From: an uncultured Flavobacteriales bacterium
Lineage (GTDB): Bacteria; Bacteroidota; Bacteroidia; Flavobacteriales_D; Crocinitomicaceae
Length of the DNA: 64,000 nucleotides
Reading direction: 5' to 3'
NCBI GenBank assembly: GCA_903935095.1
Contig: CAIZQH010000015.1
Location: 32,890-96,889 of the forward strand
Shown: piece after piece, positions 33,560 to 42,828 of the stretch
Numbering within the stretch: position 1 is the first letter of the stretch
Layout of the letters: every line of letters starts with the position of its first letter
Translations under genes and position numbers: made by a program
The notes under the pieces: generated by a model
What the model was told of the DNA's origin: nothing
Database searches by the model: none
Seen by the model: the letters and a program-made list of their open reading frames with translations, nothing else

Positions 33560-35524
33560 ATGTCAAATTTAACACCGGATTTTCGTCCGGCTTTTTCGCG
33601 TTACCCCTTTGTTTACCTATGCGCCTTTTTCTCCATCGGTATTTTCTGTGCTGAAAAACTGGCGGATTTTTCTGATTTTTATTACCTCGTTTTTGCGAAT
33701 ATATTTATTGCTTCAGTGATTTTGTTTTCAATCGAAACCGCTCACGCAATCGCTAAACAGTTGTTCCTGCTTTCCGTTTTTGGACTATTAGGCTGTTTCG
33801 CTCACGGCGAACAACAGAAAAACACAGGTTGGAGTGATTGGCATTTTCATTCGGGAAAAACGGTTTTTCAGATGCGTGTAATAGAGATTCAAGCTGATCA
33901 ACCTTGGACAAAAGGCATCGGGATAATTCAATGGAAAAAAGGAGATCAGATCTTCGCAACACCCATTCGATTTTATGTGAAAGGAAAAAATACACCACAA
34001 TTAGACCAGTTTCTTACTGTGAAAGCAGCAGTTATTCCAATGGAAAACAAAGGAAATCCGGGTGAATTTGATTTAAAAACCTATTGGAAAACCAAAGGAA
34101 TTTGCGGCATGTTTTTCATGGAGGGAAAGGACTATTTTGTGAATAAAACCATAAAATGCAACTTCTTAACGAAGGCCGTTCGTCAAGCCCAATCAATGTG
34201 TATGGATGTTTTATCCAAACACTTAATAGGCCAAGAATTAGGCATTGCACAAGCACTAATATTAGGTGACAAATCCCTGTTGGATAATGAAATACGAAGC
34301 GCATTTGCGGCGACAGGTTCTATGCATATACTCGCCGTTTCTGGTTTGCACATTGGATTGATTTTACAATTATTACTAGCGATTGTTAAACTTGGTGCTA
34401 AATGGATCAAACGTTCTACCGCCATTTTATTCGTCATCCTTTTGTTATGGTTTTATGCGCTAATGACCGGTTTCTCTCCATCGGTGATTCGTGCGGTATT
34501 TATGTTTAGTGTATTGACATGGACACAATGGAAAGGACTCCAAGCTTCTTCCATTAATACCCTGTTTTTTACCGCATTCGTAATTGTTCTTTGGAAACCC
34601 ATGTATTTATTTGATATCGGTTTTCAATTGTCCTATTTAGCCATGCTCGGCATCTTTTTATTTTACCAAAAAATAGCAGGAATCTGGAATCCTTCCAATA
34701 AAATTCTTTACTACTTATGGGAAGGAACCGCCATTGGATTTGCTGCACAGGTTACAACAACACCGTTAACACTCTATTATTTCCATCAATTCCCGAATTA
34801 CTTTGCGATTGCCAACCTCGGACTCATGGGACTTTCTTCCATCGTTTTAGGTGCAGGCATTTTCATACTAGTTACACACAAAGTACCCATACTTGGAAAG
34901 CTAAATGGACTCATTTTGCTCTATTGCGTATGTTGGATGTTTCGCTTCATCCAATGGATTGAAACATGGCCAGGCGCACTTGTTTACGGATTTGATTTAC
35001 CCATCATCTTTGCCCCTATCCTTCTTTTTGTTGCGAGTGTCCTTTTATTAGGCGAAACTAGAAAGCCATATTGGCGAATTAATGCGGTCCATTTTTTGTT
35101 CATTTTAGGATGGATTAGCTACGAACGCTTTCAACTGGTATCTGATTCGCATGTGTGCATATTGAATGAAAAAAAACTTACGGTTATCTTTAAATCTGGA
35201 GAGAAAAGTTGGTGTTTTTATGATTCAGAACAGCCTGATAAAATCAAATTCTCCGCAGCTAATTACTTAAAATTACATCCTTCAAAATTGAAGTTTATAT
35301 CCATTCGAAATAAAAACCTACGACTTCGATGCGAAGCAAATGAAATTCGTATCCGAAGAATAAAGGATGGAAGAGAAATCCAAGTCAATAAAGAACTATT
35401 TCACCTGTATTACAAACCTATTACCAATCAAAAACGATGGTCCCGAATCCTTTTCATGCCTTGGATTTCACATCGAAATTCTTTAAGTAATGGTGCTAAA
35501 ATGATTCCCATTGCTCAGAATTAA
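33560..35524 (+). CDS. comEC: ComEC/Rec2 family competence channel protein
   Basis: 654 aa. Many membrane helices. A soluble DUF4131-like OB domain lies at about 85-185 (FQMRVIEIQADQPWTKGIG) and the Competence domain follows at about 220-500 (MHILAVSGLHIGLI, TGFSPSVIRAVFMFSVL, YLFDIGFQLSYLAMLGI, HQFPNYFAIANLG). It carries inbound single-stranded DNA across the inner membrane. The beta-lactamase-like C-terminal domain of the long ComEC form is absent, common in Bacteroidota. It starts 13 nt after recQ. Confidence 0.9.
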   Translation: MSNLTPDFRPAFSRYPFVYLCAFFSIGIFCAEKLADFSDFYYLVFANIFIASVILFSIETAHAIAKQLFLLSVFGLLGCFAHGEQQKNTGWSDWHFHSGKTVFQMRVIEIQADQPWTKGIGIIQWKKGDQIFATPIRFYVKGKNTPQLDQFLTVKAAVIPMENKGNPGEFDLKTYWKTKGICGMFFMEGKDYFVNKTIKCNFLTKAVRQAQSMCMDVLSKHLIGQELGIAQALILGDKSLLDNEIRSAFAATGSMHILAVSGLHIGLILQLLLAIVKLGAKWIKRSTAILFVILLLWFYALMTGFSPSVIRAVFMFSVLTWTQWKGLQASSINTLFFTAFVIVLWKPMYLFDIGFQLSYLAMLGIFLFYQKIAGIWNPSNKILYYLWEGTAIGFAAQVTTTPLTLYYFHQFPNYFAIANLGLMGLSSIVLGAGIFILVTHKVPILGKLNGLILLYCVCWMFRFIQWIETWPGALVYGFDLPIIFAPILLFVASVLLLGETRKPYWRINAVHFLFILGWISYERFQLVSDSHVCILNEKKLTVIFKSGEKSWCFYDSEQPDKIKFSAANYLKLHPSKLKFISIRNKNLRLRCEANEIRIRRIKDGREIQVNKELFHLYYKPITNQKRWSRILFMPWISHRNSLSNGAKMIPIAQN

Positions 35525-35542
35525 AAGCAAATCTTATCTTTG
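35511..35542 (+). promoter_or_regulatory. Bacteroidota-type promoter for the rhodanese gene
   Basis: TTG at 35511-35513 and TATCTTTG at 35535-35542 with a 21-bp spacer match the TTG/TAnnTTTG pattern of the main Bacteroidota sigma factor. The rhodanese ATG follows 12 bp later, giving a very short leader. Confidence 0.55.
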
Positions 35543-35554
35543 CCAAAACAAATT

Positions 35555-35872
35555 ATGCGTTACATCGACCCAAAAAGCTGTCAGGAGAGATTGTTGAAAA
35601 ATGACAATTTGATCGTAATTGATATTCGCGAAGACTATGAATACCAGCATTGCAATGCTGGTTTTACCCATATCCCGATGGGAGAAATCTCCACGAGATC
35701 TCAAGAAATTTCCAAGGATAAAAATGTGGTGATCATGTGTCAATCTGGACGTCGTGCCGAAGCTGTCGTAAATTTGTTAGAAACAGAATTTCATTTTTCA
35801 AACGTTTTTGTCATGGAAGGTGGAATGATTGGATGGATTGAACAAGTTGATCCTTCTTTAAAAATAGACTAA
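35555..35872 (+). CDS. Rhodanese-like sulfurtransferase domain protein
   Basis: 105 aa single rhodanese domain beginning MRYIDPKSCQERLLKND. The active-site loop is CQSGRRAEAV with the catalytic Cys about residue 66; DIREDYEYQHCNAGFTHIPMGEI is the typical first half. The ATG at 35555 is used; a TTG five codons upstream lies inside the promoter. Its stop overlaps the start of the dedA gene (TAATG). Confidence 0.9.
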   Translation: MRYIDPKSCQERLLKNDNLIVIDIREDYEYQHCNAGFTHIPMGEISTRSQEISKDKNVVIMCQSGRRAEAVVNLLETEFHFSNVFVMEGGMIGWIEQVDPSLKID

Positions 35873-36540
35873 TGACTTTACTCAAAGATTTCTTGGATTT
35901 CTTCCTTCACTTGGACGCTCATTTATTTGCCCTCATTCAAGATTATGGCATGTGGATATACGGCATTCTTTTTCTCATTATTTTCGTGGAAACAGGATTG
36001 GTCGTTATGCCTCTATTACCTGGTGACTCCTTATTGTTTGCTGCTGGTACGTTCTGTGCTGGTGTTGTGAAAGACGGTGAAACAGCAGAACTCAACCTTG
36101 TTCTTGTCTTAATTCTATTAGTCATTGCTGCCATTTTAGGTGATGGTTTGAATTATTTCCTTGGGAAAACGGTGGGACTTAAGGTTTTACAATGGAAAGT
36201 TGGGAATCGTCAATTAGTAAAACAAAAATACATTGATCAAACACATGCTTTTTACGAAAAACATGGATCAAAAACCATCATCATCGCACGTTTTGTCCCT
36301 ATCGTTCGTACCTTCGCACCATTCGTTGCTGGCATTGGAAATATGAGTTACAAAAAGTTCTTTAAGTACAATGTCGTTGGTGGGATTTCCTGGGTGTGTG
36401 GACTGACCTTGTTAGGATATTTCTTTGGAAACATGGCCTTTGTTCAAGCGCACTTCGAAACAGTTGTTTTTGGCATCGTTGGATTATCCCTATTGCCAAT
36501 GGTGGTTGAACTATTGAAAGCTAATTTCCGTTCAAAATAA
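35872..36540 (+). CDS. DedA family (SNARE-associated/VTT) membrane protein
   Basis: 222 aa with several membrane helices and the DedA signatures ETGLVVMPLLPGDSLLFAAG and IIIARFVPIVRTFAPFVAG. Family members act as undecaprenyl-phosphate or phospholipid translocases in the inner membrane. Overlaps the rhodanese gene by one base, so the pair is cotranscribed. Confidence 0.9.
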   Translation: MTLLKDFLDFFLHLDAHLFALIQDYGMWIYGILFLIIFVETGLVVMPLLPGDSLLFAAGTFCAGVVKDGETAELNLVLVLILLVIAAILGDGLNYFLGKTVGLKVLQWKVGNRQLVKQKYIDQTHAFYEKHGSKTIIIARFVPIVRTFAPFVAGIGNMSYKKFFKYNVVGGISWVCGLTLLGYFFGNMAFVQAHFETVVFGIVGLSLLPMVVELLKANFRSK

Positions 36541-37053
36541 CGATTGAAACTCTTGTTTAAGGAAGGAAACAGCAACTTCAGATGGCATCACCTCTAATTG
36601 CGTTAATAATTCCATGATTTTCGCAGATAAATCCAGTGAAGTAGAATTGCTACTCATTTGAGCAGCAGCTAAATTGATTAGTCGTATGGACTCCTCTTTA
36701 GAATCACGCATCATTTTCCACCCAATTTCCGAAATAAATACTTGTTGAGCCACATTGTGATCGAACTCCTCTCGGATGGTTTTTAATAATATTCCTTGCT
36801 GTGCTAATGCAGAAACGTTCCCTTGGTGTGCTCGCATAACCAAACTATTGGGATGGATACGCTCCATCAACAAAATAGCACGTTGATAAGCCTCTAATCG
36901 AGATGGTAAGAAAAATTCTTGGCGCCCTTTTCGCAATTCCAATTGAAGTTTCACTATTTCTTGATCCTCTTGGCGCTTCAAAAAAAAATACACCAATGCG
37001 ATGATTGTCAATCCGAAGAATATCAATAACAAAAGAAAGATCCAAAGTTCCAT
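36532..37053 (-). CDS. Single-pass membrane protein, DUF7935-like
   Basis: 173 aa from MELWIFLLLLIFFGLTIIAL, one N-terminal helix, then a helical cytoplasmic part (RLEAYQRAILLMERIHPNSL, EFDHNVAQQVFISEIGWKMM) seen in a conserved Bacteroidota family of unknown function. The ATG at 37053 is preferred over an upstream TTG. Overlaps the convergent dedA gene by 9 nt. Confidence 0.7.
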   Translation of the reverse strand: MELWIFLLLLIFFGLTIIALVYFFLKRQEDQEIVKLQLELRKGRQEFFLPSRLEAYQRAILLMERIHPNSLVMRAHQGNVSALAQQGILLKTIREEFDHNVAQQVFISEIGWKMMRDSKEESIRLINLAAAQMSSNSTSLDLSAKIMELLTQLEVMPSEVAVSFLKQEFQSLF

Positions 37054-37155
37054 GAGTGTTGTTTTCAACAAAGATAACAATCGAATGAAAAGTAATGCGT
37101 TAAATTCTCAGTACATAACGTCCTTTCGATTATTTTTACACTTCAAACATTCGGC

Positions 37156-38652
37156 ATGAATCAAGCTTTTATCATCATTATTCTAATCGCCTACTTTGGT
37201 GTCTTGTTATTGATTTCTCATTATACATCGAAAAATTCAACCACTCAGAGTTTCTTTACCGGAGATAAAAAAAGTCCATGGTACCTAGTAGCTTTCGGAA
37301 TGATCGGCACCTCTTTGTCTGGAGTGACTTTTGTATCTGTCCCTGGAACAGTGACAGCCAATGGATTCTATTATTACCAAATGGTACTTGGATTCTTTAT
37401 TGGTTATTTCATCGTAGCTTACGTCCTACTTCCACTCTATTACAAATACAACTTAAGTTCCATTTACCGCTACCTGGAATACCGACTGGGCTTTGCTGCC
37501 TACAAATGGGGAGCTGGCTATTTCATTTTGTCACGAACTTTAGGTGCTACCGTACGACTTTATTTAGTGATTAATGTCCTACAATTATTCGTTTTTGATG
37601 GAGTTGGAATTCCTTTTTGGCTCTCGACCATCATTATTATCGCCATGATCATTGCCTATACCTTTCGAGGTGGGGTGAAAACCATCGTTTGGACAGACAC
37701 ACTTCAAACAGTATTCATGCTATTAGCGTTGGTCGTTTGTATCCTTTCTATTCAAAGTGAGTTGAATTGGTCTTGGGGACACATTTGGAGTCAAATGTCA
37801 GAAGGTGGCATGACTAAACTATGGAGTACCGATCCACTGCGCAAAGATTTTATGTGGAAACATATTATTGGTGGGGCCTTTATCACCATCACCATGACAG
37901 GACTTGACCAAGAAATGATGCAGAAAAACATCAGCGTGAAGAACTTGAAGGATGCTCAAAAAAACATGGTGGTTTTTAGTTTTATCTTACTTTTTGTAAA
38001 TGCCTTATTCCTTTTACTTGGTGGCATGTTGCAGCTATTCGCTACACAACATGGCTGGGAATTTAAACCAGATGATTTGTTTCCGTCAATCGTTCAGCAA
38101 CACTTGCCTTTTGGTATTTTTATCATTTTCATTATCGGACTCATTTCAGCGCTTTTCCCATCTGTGGACGGAGCCATCACAGCACTTACCTCCTCTTTTT
38201 GCATTGATATTTTAGGATTTGAAAGACGTTTAGAGATGGATGAAAAACAAAAAAATACACTGCGCAAAGGTGTTCATTTGTCCTTTGCCGTCTTATTTAT
38301 GTTACTTGTCTTCTATTTTAAATGGATGGATAACAAAAGCATCGTCGATTTGATTTTTACTATTGCCGGATTTACGTATGGTCCATTATTGGGATTATTC
38401 GCTTTTGGAATTCTCACAAAAAGAAACTTAAAAAATTACATGGTCCCCATCGTTTGTTTGATCGCACCAATTATTTGTCTTGGAATCACCTATGGTCCAT
38501 TAATTATGACGTATTTCGATCCGAATTACCAGCTAGAACATTGGTTAAATGGATATGTTTTTGGACATGAAATGCTTATATTAAATGGAGGACTTACCTT
38601 TACCTTACTTTACCTAACGAGTTCAGCAACAACAGAAAAAGCAACAGTATGA
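37156..38652 (+). CDS. Sodium:solute symporter (SSS family)
   Basis: 498 aa with about 13 membrane helices. LuxS/SGLT-like core signatures are STTQSFFTGDKKSPWYLVAF, GTSLSGVTFVSVPGTV and the late GLISALFPSVDGAITALTSS segment that holds the second sodium site. Substrate unknown. Its end overlaps the following GlmU-like gene by 4 nt (ATGA), suggesting coupled expression and perhaps a sugar-type substrate; that last point is inference. Confidence 0.88.
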   Translation: MNQAFIIIILIAYFGVLLLISHYTSKNSTTQSFFTGDKKSPWYLVAFGMIGTSLSGVTFVSVPGTVTANGFYYYQMVLGFFIGYFIVAYVLLPLYYKYNLSSIYRYLEYRLGFAAYKWGAGYFILSRTLGATVRLYLVINVLQLFVFDGVGIPFWLSTIIIIAMIIAYTFRGGVKTIVWTDTLQTVFMLLALVVCILSIQSELNWSWGHIWSQMSEGGMTKLWSTDPLRKDFMWKHIIGGAFITITMTGLDQEMMQKNISVKNLKDAQKNMVVFSFILLFVNALFLLLGGMLQLFATQHGWEFKPDDLFPSIVQQHLPFGIFIIFIIGLISALFPSVDGAITALTSSFCIDILGFERRLEMDEKQKNTLRKGVHLSFAVLFMLLVFYFKWMDNKSIVDLIFTIAGFTYGPLLGLFAFGILTKRNLKNYMVPIVCLIAPIICLGITYGPLIMTYFDPNYQLEHWLNGYVFGHEMLILNGGLTFTLLYLTSSATTEKATV

Positions 38653-39785
38653 AAATCAACTTAGACGACAACGGACTTCACTTGCGCTTCGCACCCTTGA
38701 CCTTAAGTCGACCGGTCGGGAATTTACGCATGGGGATTTACACAAACGACGAGCGTTGGGGACGCTTACTTCCTGACTGTGAGGTTGGTTTTATCACCGA
38801 ATCCTATTTGCAAGATAAGTTTCCAACGCTCGATTCAAGTATTCGTGTGAACGCGCAAGTGATTCCTAACGAAGAGTTAGCGGCAGCCGTTTATGCGCTC
38901 GAAGATGGTTGTTCACTTTATTGGAATGGGTTATTCATGGCAGAAAACGGAGTTGGCTCCACCAAAATTGAATTCAAAGGAATGGCGCCAATTGTCATAG
39001 AACATCGTTGGGATCTTTACCAAAAGAATGAGGCCGCAATTTCCTTGGACTTCTATTTGATTACAGACGAACGAAAATCACAGAAATTATCCAAAACAAA
39101 TACCTTAATTGGATTGAGTGATTTGCTCTTTATTGAAAAGGGGGCATCGATTGAAGGATGTACCTTGAATACGAATTATGGTCCAATTTATATTGGAGAA
39201 AACGCCGAAATCATGGAGGGATCGATGATTAGAGGATCTTTTGTCCTATGCGAAGAAGCCGTGGTGAAAATGGGTGCGAAAATCTATGGTGCAACGACCA
39301 TTGGGCCTCATTGTCGAGTTGGTGGTGAAGTAAGTAATGTGATTTTTCACGCATTTTCAAACAAAGGACACGATGGATTCTTGGGTAATTCCGTTCTTGG
39401 AGAATGGTGTAACCTTGGCGCAGATACAAACTCTTCCAATTTAAAGAACAATTACAGCAGTGTCTCCAGTTACAGTTACGAATCAAAAAGTAATGAAGCC
39501 AGTGACTTACAATTCATGGGGCTATGCATGGGCGATCATTCTAAAAGCGCGATCAACACCATGTTTAACACTGCATCCGTTGTTGGATTTGCCGTGAATG
39601 TCTTTTCGGATGCATTTCCTCCAAAGCACCTGCCGTCCTTCACTTGGTTACATGGAACTGAACAAAGTGCATTTCAATTGGATAAAGCCGTTCAAGCGGC
39701 AAAAGCAATGATGGACCGCCGACAGGTACCGTTCACAGAAGCGGATAAAAAAATCTTTGAAACCCTATATCAATCCAGGCTATAA
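38649..39785 (+). CDS. GlmU-like sugar nucleotidyltransferase/hexapeptide protein
   Basis: 378 aa. The N-terminal third is a degenerate nucleotidyltransferase fold (LRFAPLTLSRPVGNLRMGI). The second half is a left-handed beta-helix of hexapeptide repeats (GPIYIGENAEIMEGSMIRGS, VVKMGAKIYGATTIGPHCRV, GNSVLGEWCNLGADTNSSNL). This architecture is known in Bacteroidota as a GlmU family protein of uncertain reaction, probably in nucleotide-sugar or envelope metabolism. Overlaps the symporter gene by 4 nt. Confidence 0.85.
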   Translation: MKINLDDNGLHLRFAPLTLSRPVGNLRMGIYTNDERWGRLLPDCEVGFITESYLQDKFPTLDSSIRVNAQVIPNEELAAAVYALEDGCSLYWNGLFMAENGVGSTKIEFKGMAPIVIEHRWDLYQKNEAAISLDFYLITDERKSQKLSKTNTLIGLSDLLFIEKGASIEGCTLNTNYGPIYIGENAEIMEGSMIRGSFVLCEEAVVKMGAKIYGATTIGPHCRVGGEVSNVIFHAFSNKGHDGFLGNSVLGEWCNLGADTNSSNLKNNYSSVSSYSYESKSNEASDLQFMGLCMGDHSKSAINTMFNTASVVGFAVNVFSDAFPPKHLPSFTWLHGTEQSAFQLDKAVQAAKAMMDRRQVPFTEADKKIFETLYQSRL

Positions 39786-39910
39786 ACTGACGAATTTTCA
39801 GTTAATTCAAGCATGGCACAATGCTTGTCCAATTCATTGAACCTAGTTTCTACTTACGAAAGTTTGAGATGCTCAAAACTAATATGACAACTTGTCGCAA
39901 TATAAAAAAT

Positions 39911-42370
39911 ATGAGTGATTTATTTGAACACGGTTTTTTCGGGATGTCTGGAATGGAATCAGACGCAGAATTCATCCCCTTAATCACCGCTGAGGAGGAG
40001 GAAAATGTTAATAAACAAGAATTTCCAAATGAACTACCAATTTTACCTTTGCGAAACAATGTACTCTTCCCTGGAGTCGTTATACCAATTACCGTTGGTA
40101 GAGATAAATCCATTAAATTAATACAAGAGGCGAACAAAGGAAATAAAATCATTGGAGTTGTTTCACAAAAAAATCAAGAAGAAGAATCTCCTAATTTCGT
40201 TGATTTACATTCCATTGGAACGGTCGCTCAGATTGTGCGGCTATTAAAAATGCCTGACGGAAGTTCAACCGTCATTCTTCAAGGAAAACGTCGATTTGAA
40301 ATCGTTACGCCCGTACAAACAGAGCCGTACATGCGTGCGAAAGTGAATATTTTCAAAGAAATTCCATTTGAAAAAGGAAATCAAGAACTTGATATTATGT
40401 TCAAGACAATCAAGGACTTAGCCTTACAAATCATCCGTGAAAGTCCAAATATTCCTTCGGAAGCTCAATTTGCCATAGGAAATATCGATAGTCCAACATT
40501 CTTGGTCAATTTCATCTCCTCTAATATGAATGCAGATGTTGCTAAAAAGCAAGAAATGCTGCAGGAAATGGATGTCAAAAAACGCGTCATGATGGTCATG
40601 GAACATTTGACGCTCGAAGTTCAAATGCTCGAAATGCGCAACGAAATTCAAAACCGTGTCCGCAAGGATTTAGATAAACAACAACGCGATTACTTCCTTC
40701 ATCAACAAATGCGAACCATTCAAGATGAACTAGGAGATAATCCTCAAATTCAAGATGTTCGAGATTTCGAAGAACGTGCAAAAGATAAAAAATGGGATGA
40801 ACGCGTCTCTAAACTTTTCTTTAAGGAATTAGAAAAATTGCAACGCATGAATCCTCAAGGTGCAGAATATACGGTTCAAATGAACTACTTGGATTTGATC
40901 CTGGATTTACCTTGGGGAGTTTATACCAAGGATAAACTTGACTTAAATCGTGCAAAGAAAATCTTGGAACGCGATCATTTCGGAATGGAAAAAGTCAAAG
41001 AACGCATTTTGGAATATTTGGCCGTCCTGAAACTAAAAGGAAACATGAAATCACCTATTCTTTGTTTCTATGGTCCTCCAGGTGTGGGAAAAACCTCCTT
41101 AGGAAAATCAATCGCTGAAGCGCTGGGTAGAAAATACATCCGCATGTCTCTGGGTGGATTACACGACGAAGCGGAGATTAGAGGTCACCGCAAAACGTAC
41201 ATTGGAGCGATGCCTGGACGTGTCATGCAAAACCTGAAAAAAGCAGAAACGGCTAATCCCGTTTTTGTATTGGACGAAATCGATAAATTAGGAAGAAATC
41301 ACCATGGTGATCCGTCTTCTGCCCTACTCGAAGTATTGGATCCAGAACAAAATAGCGCATTTTACGATAATTACGTAGAAACGGAATTTGATCTTTCCAA
41401 AGTGTTATTCATTGCTACCGCTAATAATTTAAGTACCGTTCAATCGCCTCTTTTGGACCGCATGGAAATCATTGAAGTAAACGGATATACCATTGAAGAA
41501 AAAATCGAAATAGCAAAACGCCACCTGCTTCCCAAACAAATTACTGAACACGGCATCACAAAGAATGATATTCAAATTGATAAAAAGGTTTGGGAGAAAA
41601 TCGTAGAGGAATACACCAATGAATCAGGGGTACGCGGACTCGATAAAGTAACCGCAAAATTGGTTAGGAACCGAGCGCGTCAAATTGCCATGGAAGAAAC
41701 ATTTAGTCCAATCATTACCTTGGATGACCTATTTACATTCCTAGGAGCCGGAAGAGCACGCACGAAGTACGTCAACAATGATACAGCTGGAGTTGTTACA
41801 GGATTAGCCTGGACTTCTGTTGGTGGAGATATTTTGTTCATTGAATCATCCATCACAAAAGGAAAAGGAAAATTAACCTTAACTGGAAATTTAGGTGATG
41901 TGATGAAAGAATCAGCTATCATAGCCTTGGAATTTTTAAAAGGACACAGTGCTTTGCTTGGACTCGAACAAGAAGTGTTTGATGAACACAACATTCATGT
42001 CCACGTTCCTGAAGGCGCAACACCAAAAGATGGTCCAAGTGCAGGAATTACAATGCTCACATCCTTGGCATCTGTCTTCACTCAACGAAAAGTAAAACTC
42101 AATCTTGCCATGACAGGTGAAATCACCCTGCGTGGAGATGTTCTTCCTGTTGGTGGAATTAAAGAGAAAATCCTCGCTGCCAAACGCGCTGGAATTAAAG
42201 AAATCATTCTTTGTGCGAAAAACAAACAGGACATCGACGAAATCAAAGAAGAATACTTGAAAGGAATTACTTTTCACTTTGTGCTTAAAATGTCTGAAGT
42301 GTTAGAGCTTGCTCTGACAAATGAAAAAGTAAAAAACGCAAAGAAAATTGAAGTACCGAAAGTAAAATAA
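39911..42370 (+). CDS. lon: ATP-dependent protease Lon
   Basis: 819 aa from [20 protein letters not shown] at 39911; 30 in-frame upstream codons are not Lon-like. N-terminal substrate domain about 45-240, AAA+ module with Walker [10 protein letters not shown] (about residue 387) and Walker [12 protein letters not shown], then the protease domain with catalytic Ser in [10 protein letters not shown] (about 708) and Lys in [14 protein letters not shown]. It degrades misfolded and regulatory proteins in the cytoplasm. Overlaps the DCC gene by one base. Confidence 0.97.
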   Translation: MSDLFEHGFFGMSGMESDAEFIPLITAEEEENVNKQEFPNELPILPLRNNVLFPGVVIPITVGRDKSIKLIQEANKGNKIIGVVSQKNQEEESPNFVDLHSIGTVAQIVRLLKMPDGSSTVILQGKRRFEIVTPVQTEPYMRAKVNIFKEIPFEKGNQELDIMFKTIKDLALQIIRESPNIPSEAQFAIGNIDSPTFLVNFISSNMNADVAKKQEMLQEMDVKKRVMMVMEHLTLEVQMLEMRNEIQNRVRKDLDKQQRDYFLHQQMRTIQDELGDNPQIQDVRDFEERAKDKKWDERVSKLFFKELEKLQRMNPQGAEYTVQMNYLDLILDLPWGVYTKDKLDLNRAKKILERDHFGMEKVKERILEYLAVLKLKGNMKSPILCFYGPPGVGKTSLGKSIAEALGRKYIRMSLGGLHDEAEIRGHRKTYIGAMPGRVMQNLKKAETANPVFVLDEIDKLGRNHHGDPSSALLEVLDPEQNSAFYDNYVETEFDLSKVLFIATANNLSTVQSPLLDRMEIIEVNGYTIEEKIEIAKRHLLPKQITEHGITKNDIQIDKKVWEKIVEEYTNESGVRGLDKVTAKLVRNRARQIAMEETFSPIITLDDLFTFLGAGRARTKYVNNDTAGVVTGLAWTSVGGDILFIESSITKGKGKLTLTGNLGDVMKESAIIALEFLKGHSALLGLEQEVFDEHNIHVHVPEGATPKDGPSAGITMLTSLASVFTQRKVKLNLAMTGEITLRGDVLPVGGIKEKILAAKRAGIKEIILCAKNKQDIDEIKEEYLKGITFHFVLKMSEVLELALTNEKVKNAKKIEVPKVK

Positions 42371-42768
42371 TGCAAGATAAAAAAATCATTATTTTCGACG
42401 GCGTCTGCATTCTGTGTAATTCATTTGCACAATTTATCCTCAAAAAGGATCAAATAAAGCAGTTTTACTTCACAACGGCTCAATCGGATTTCGTGAAAGA
42501 AAAAGTTGAAATCATGCAATTCAAGGTAAATCCCATGGATTCGATCATCTATCTAAAAAACGGGGAAGTTCACACCGAAAGTTCAGCAGTATTGATGATT
42601 TTTAGTGATTTAGGTGGAATCTGGTCATTCATGCGAATCTTTCTATTGATTCCACTTTTCCTTCGGAATGGATTTTATCGGGTGTGCGCAAAAAGGCGTT
42701 ACCGAGTCTTCGGTAAGTTAGAAACCTGCATGATTCCAAGTCCAGAATACCAAGCGCGCTTCCTTTAA
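42370..42768 (+). CDS. Thiol-disulfide oxidoreductase, DCC family
   Basis: 132 aa. The family-defining N-terminus FDGVCILCNSFAQF carries the DxxCxxC motif. LYLKNGEVHTES and the C-terminal FRNGFYRVCAKRRYRVFGK are also typical. The substrate is unknown. The ATG overlaps the stop of lon (TAATG), so translation is probably coupled. Confidence 0.9.
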   Translation: MQDKKIIIFDGVCILCNSFAQFILKKDQIKQFYFTTAQSDFVKEKVEIMQFKVNPMDSIIYLKNGEVHTESSAVLMIFSDLGGIWSFMRIFLLIPLFLRNGFYRVCAKRRYRVFGKLETCMIPSPEYQARFL

Positions 42769-42828
42769 CCCGCCTTTTTTTTCATGAAAAAGTAGTAAAT
42801 TAGCATGACTCATTTTTAATTCGAGATT

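Noticed and set aside
33560..35524. ComEC as a broken gene
   Set aside because: It lacks the beta-lactamase-like domain but has no frameshift, and the short form is normal in Bacteroidota.
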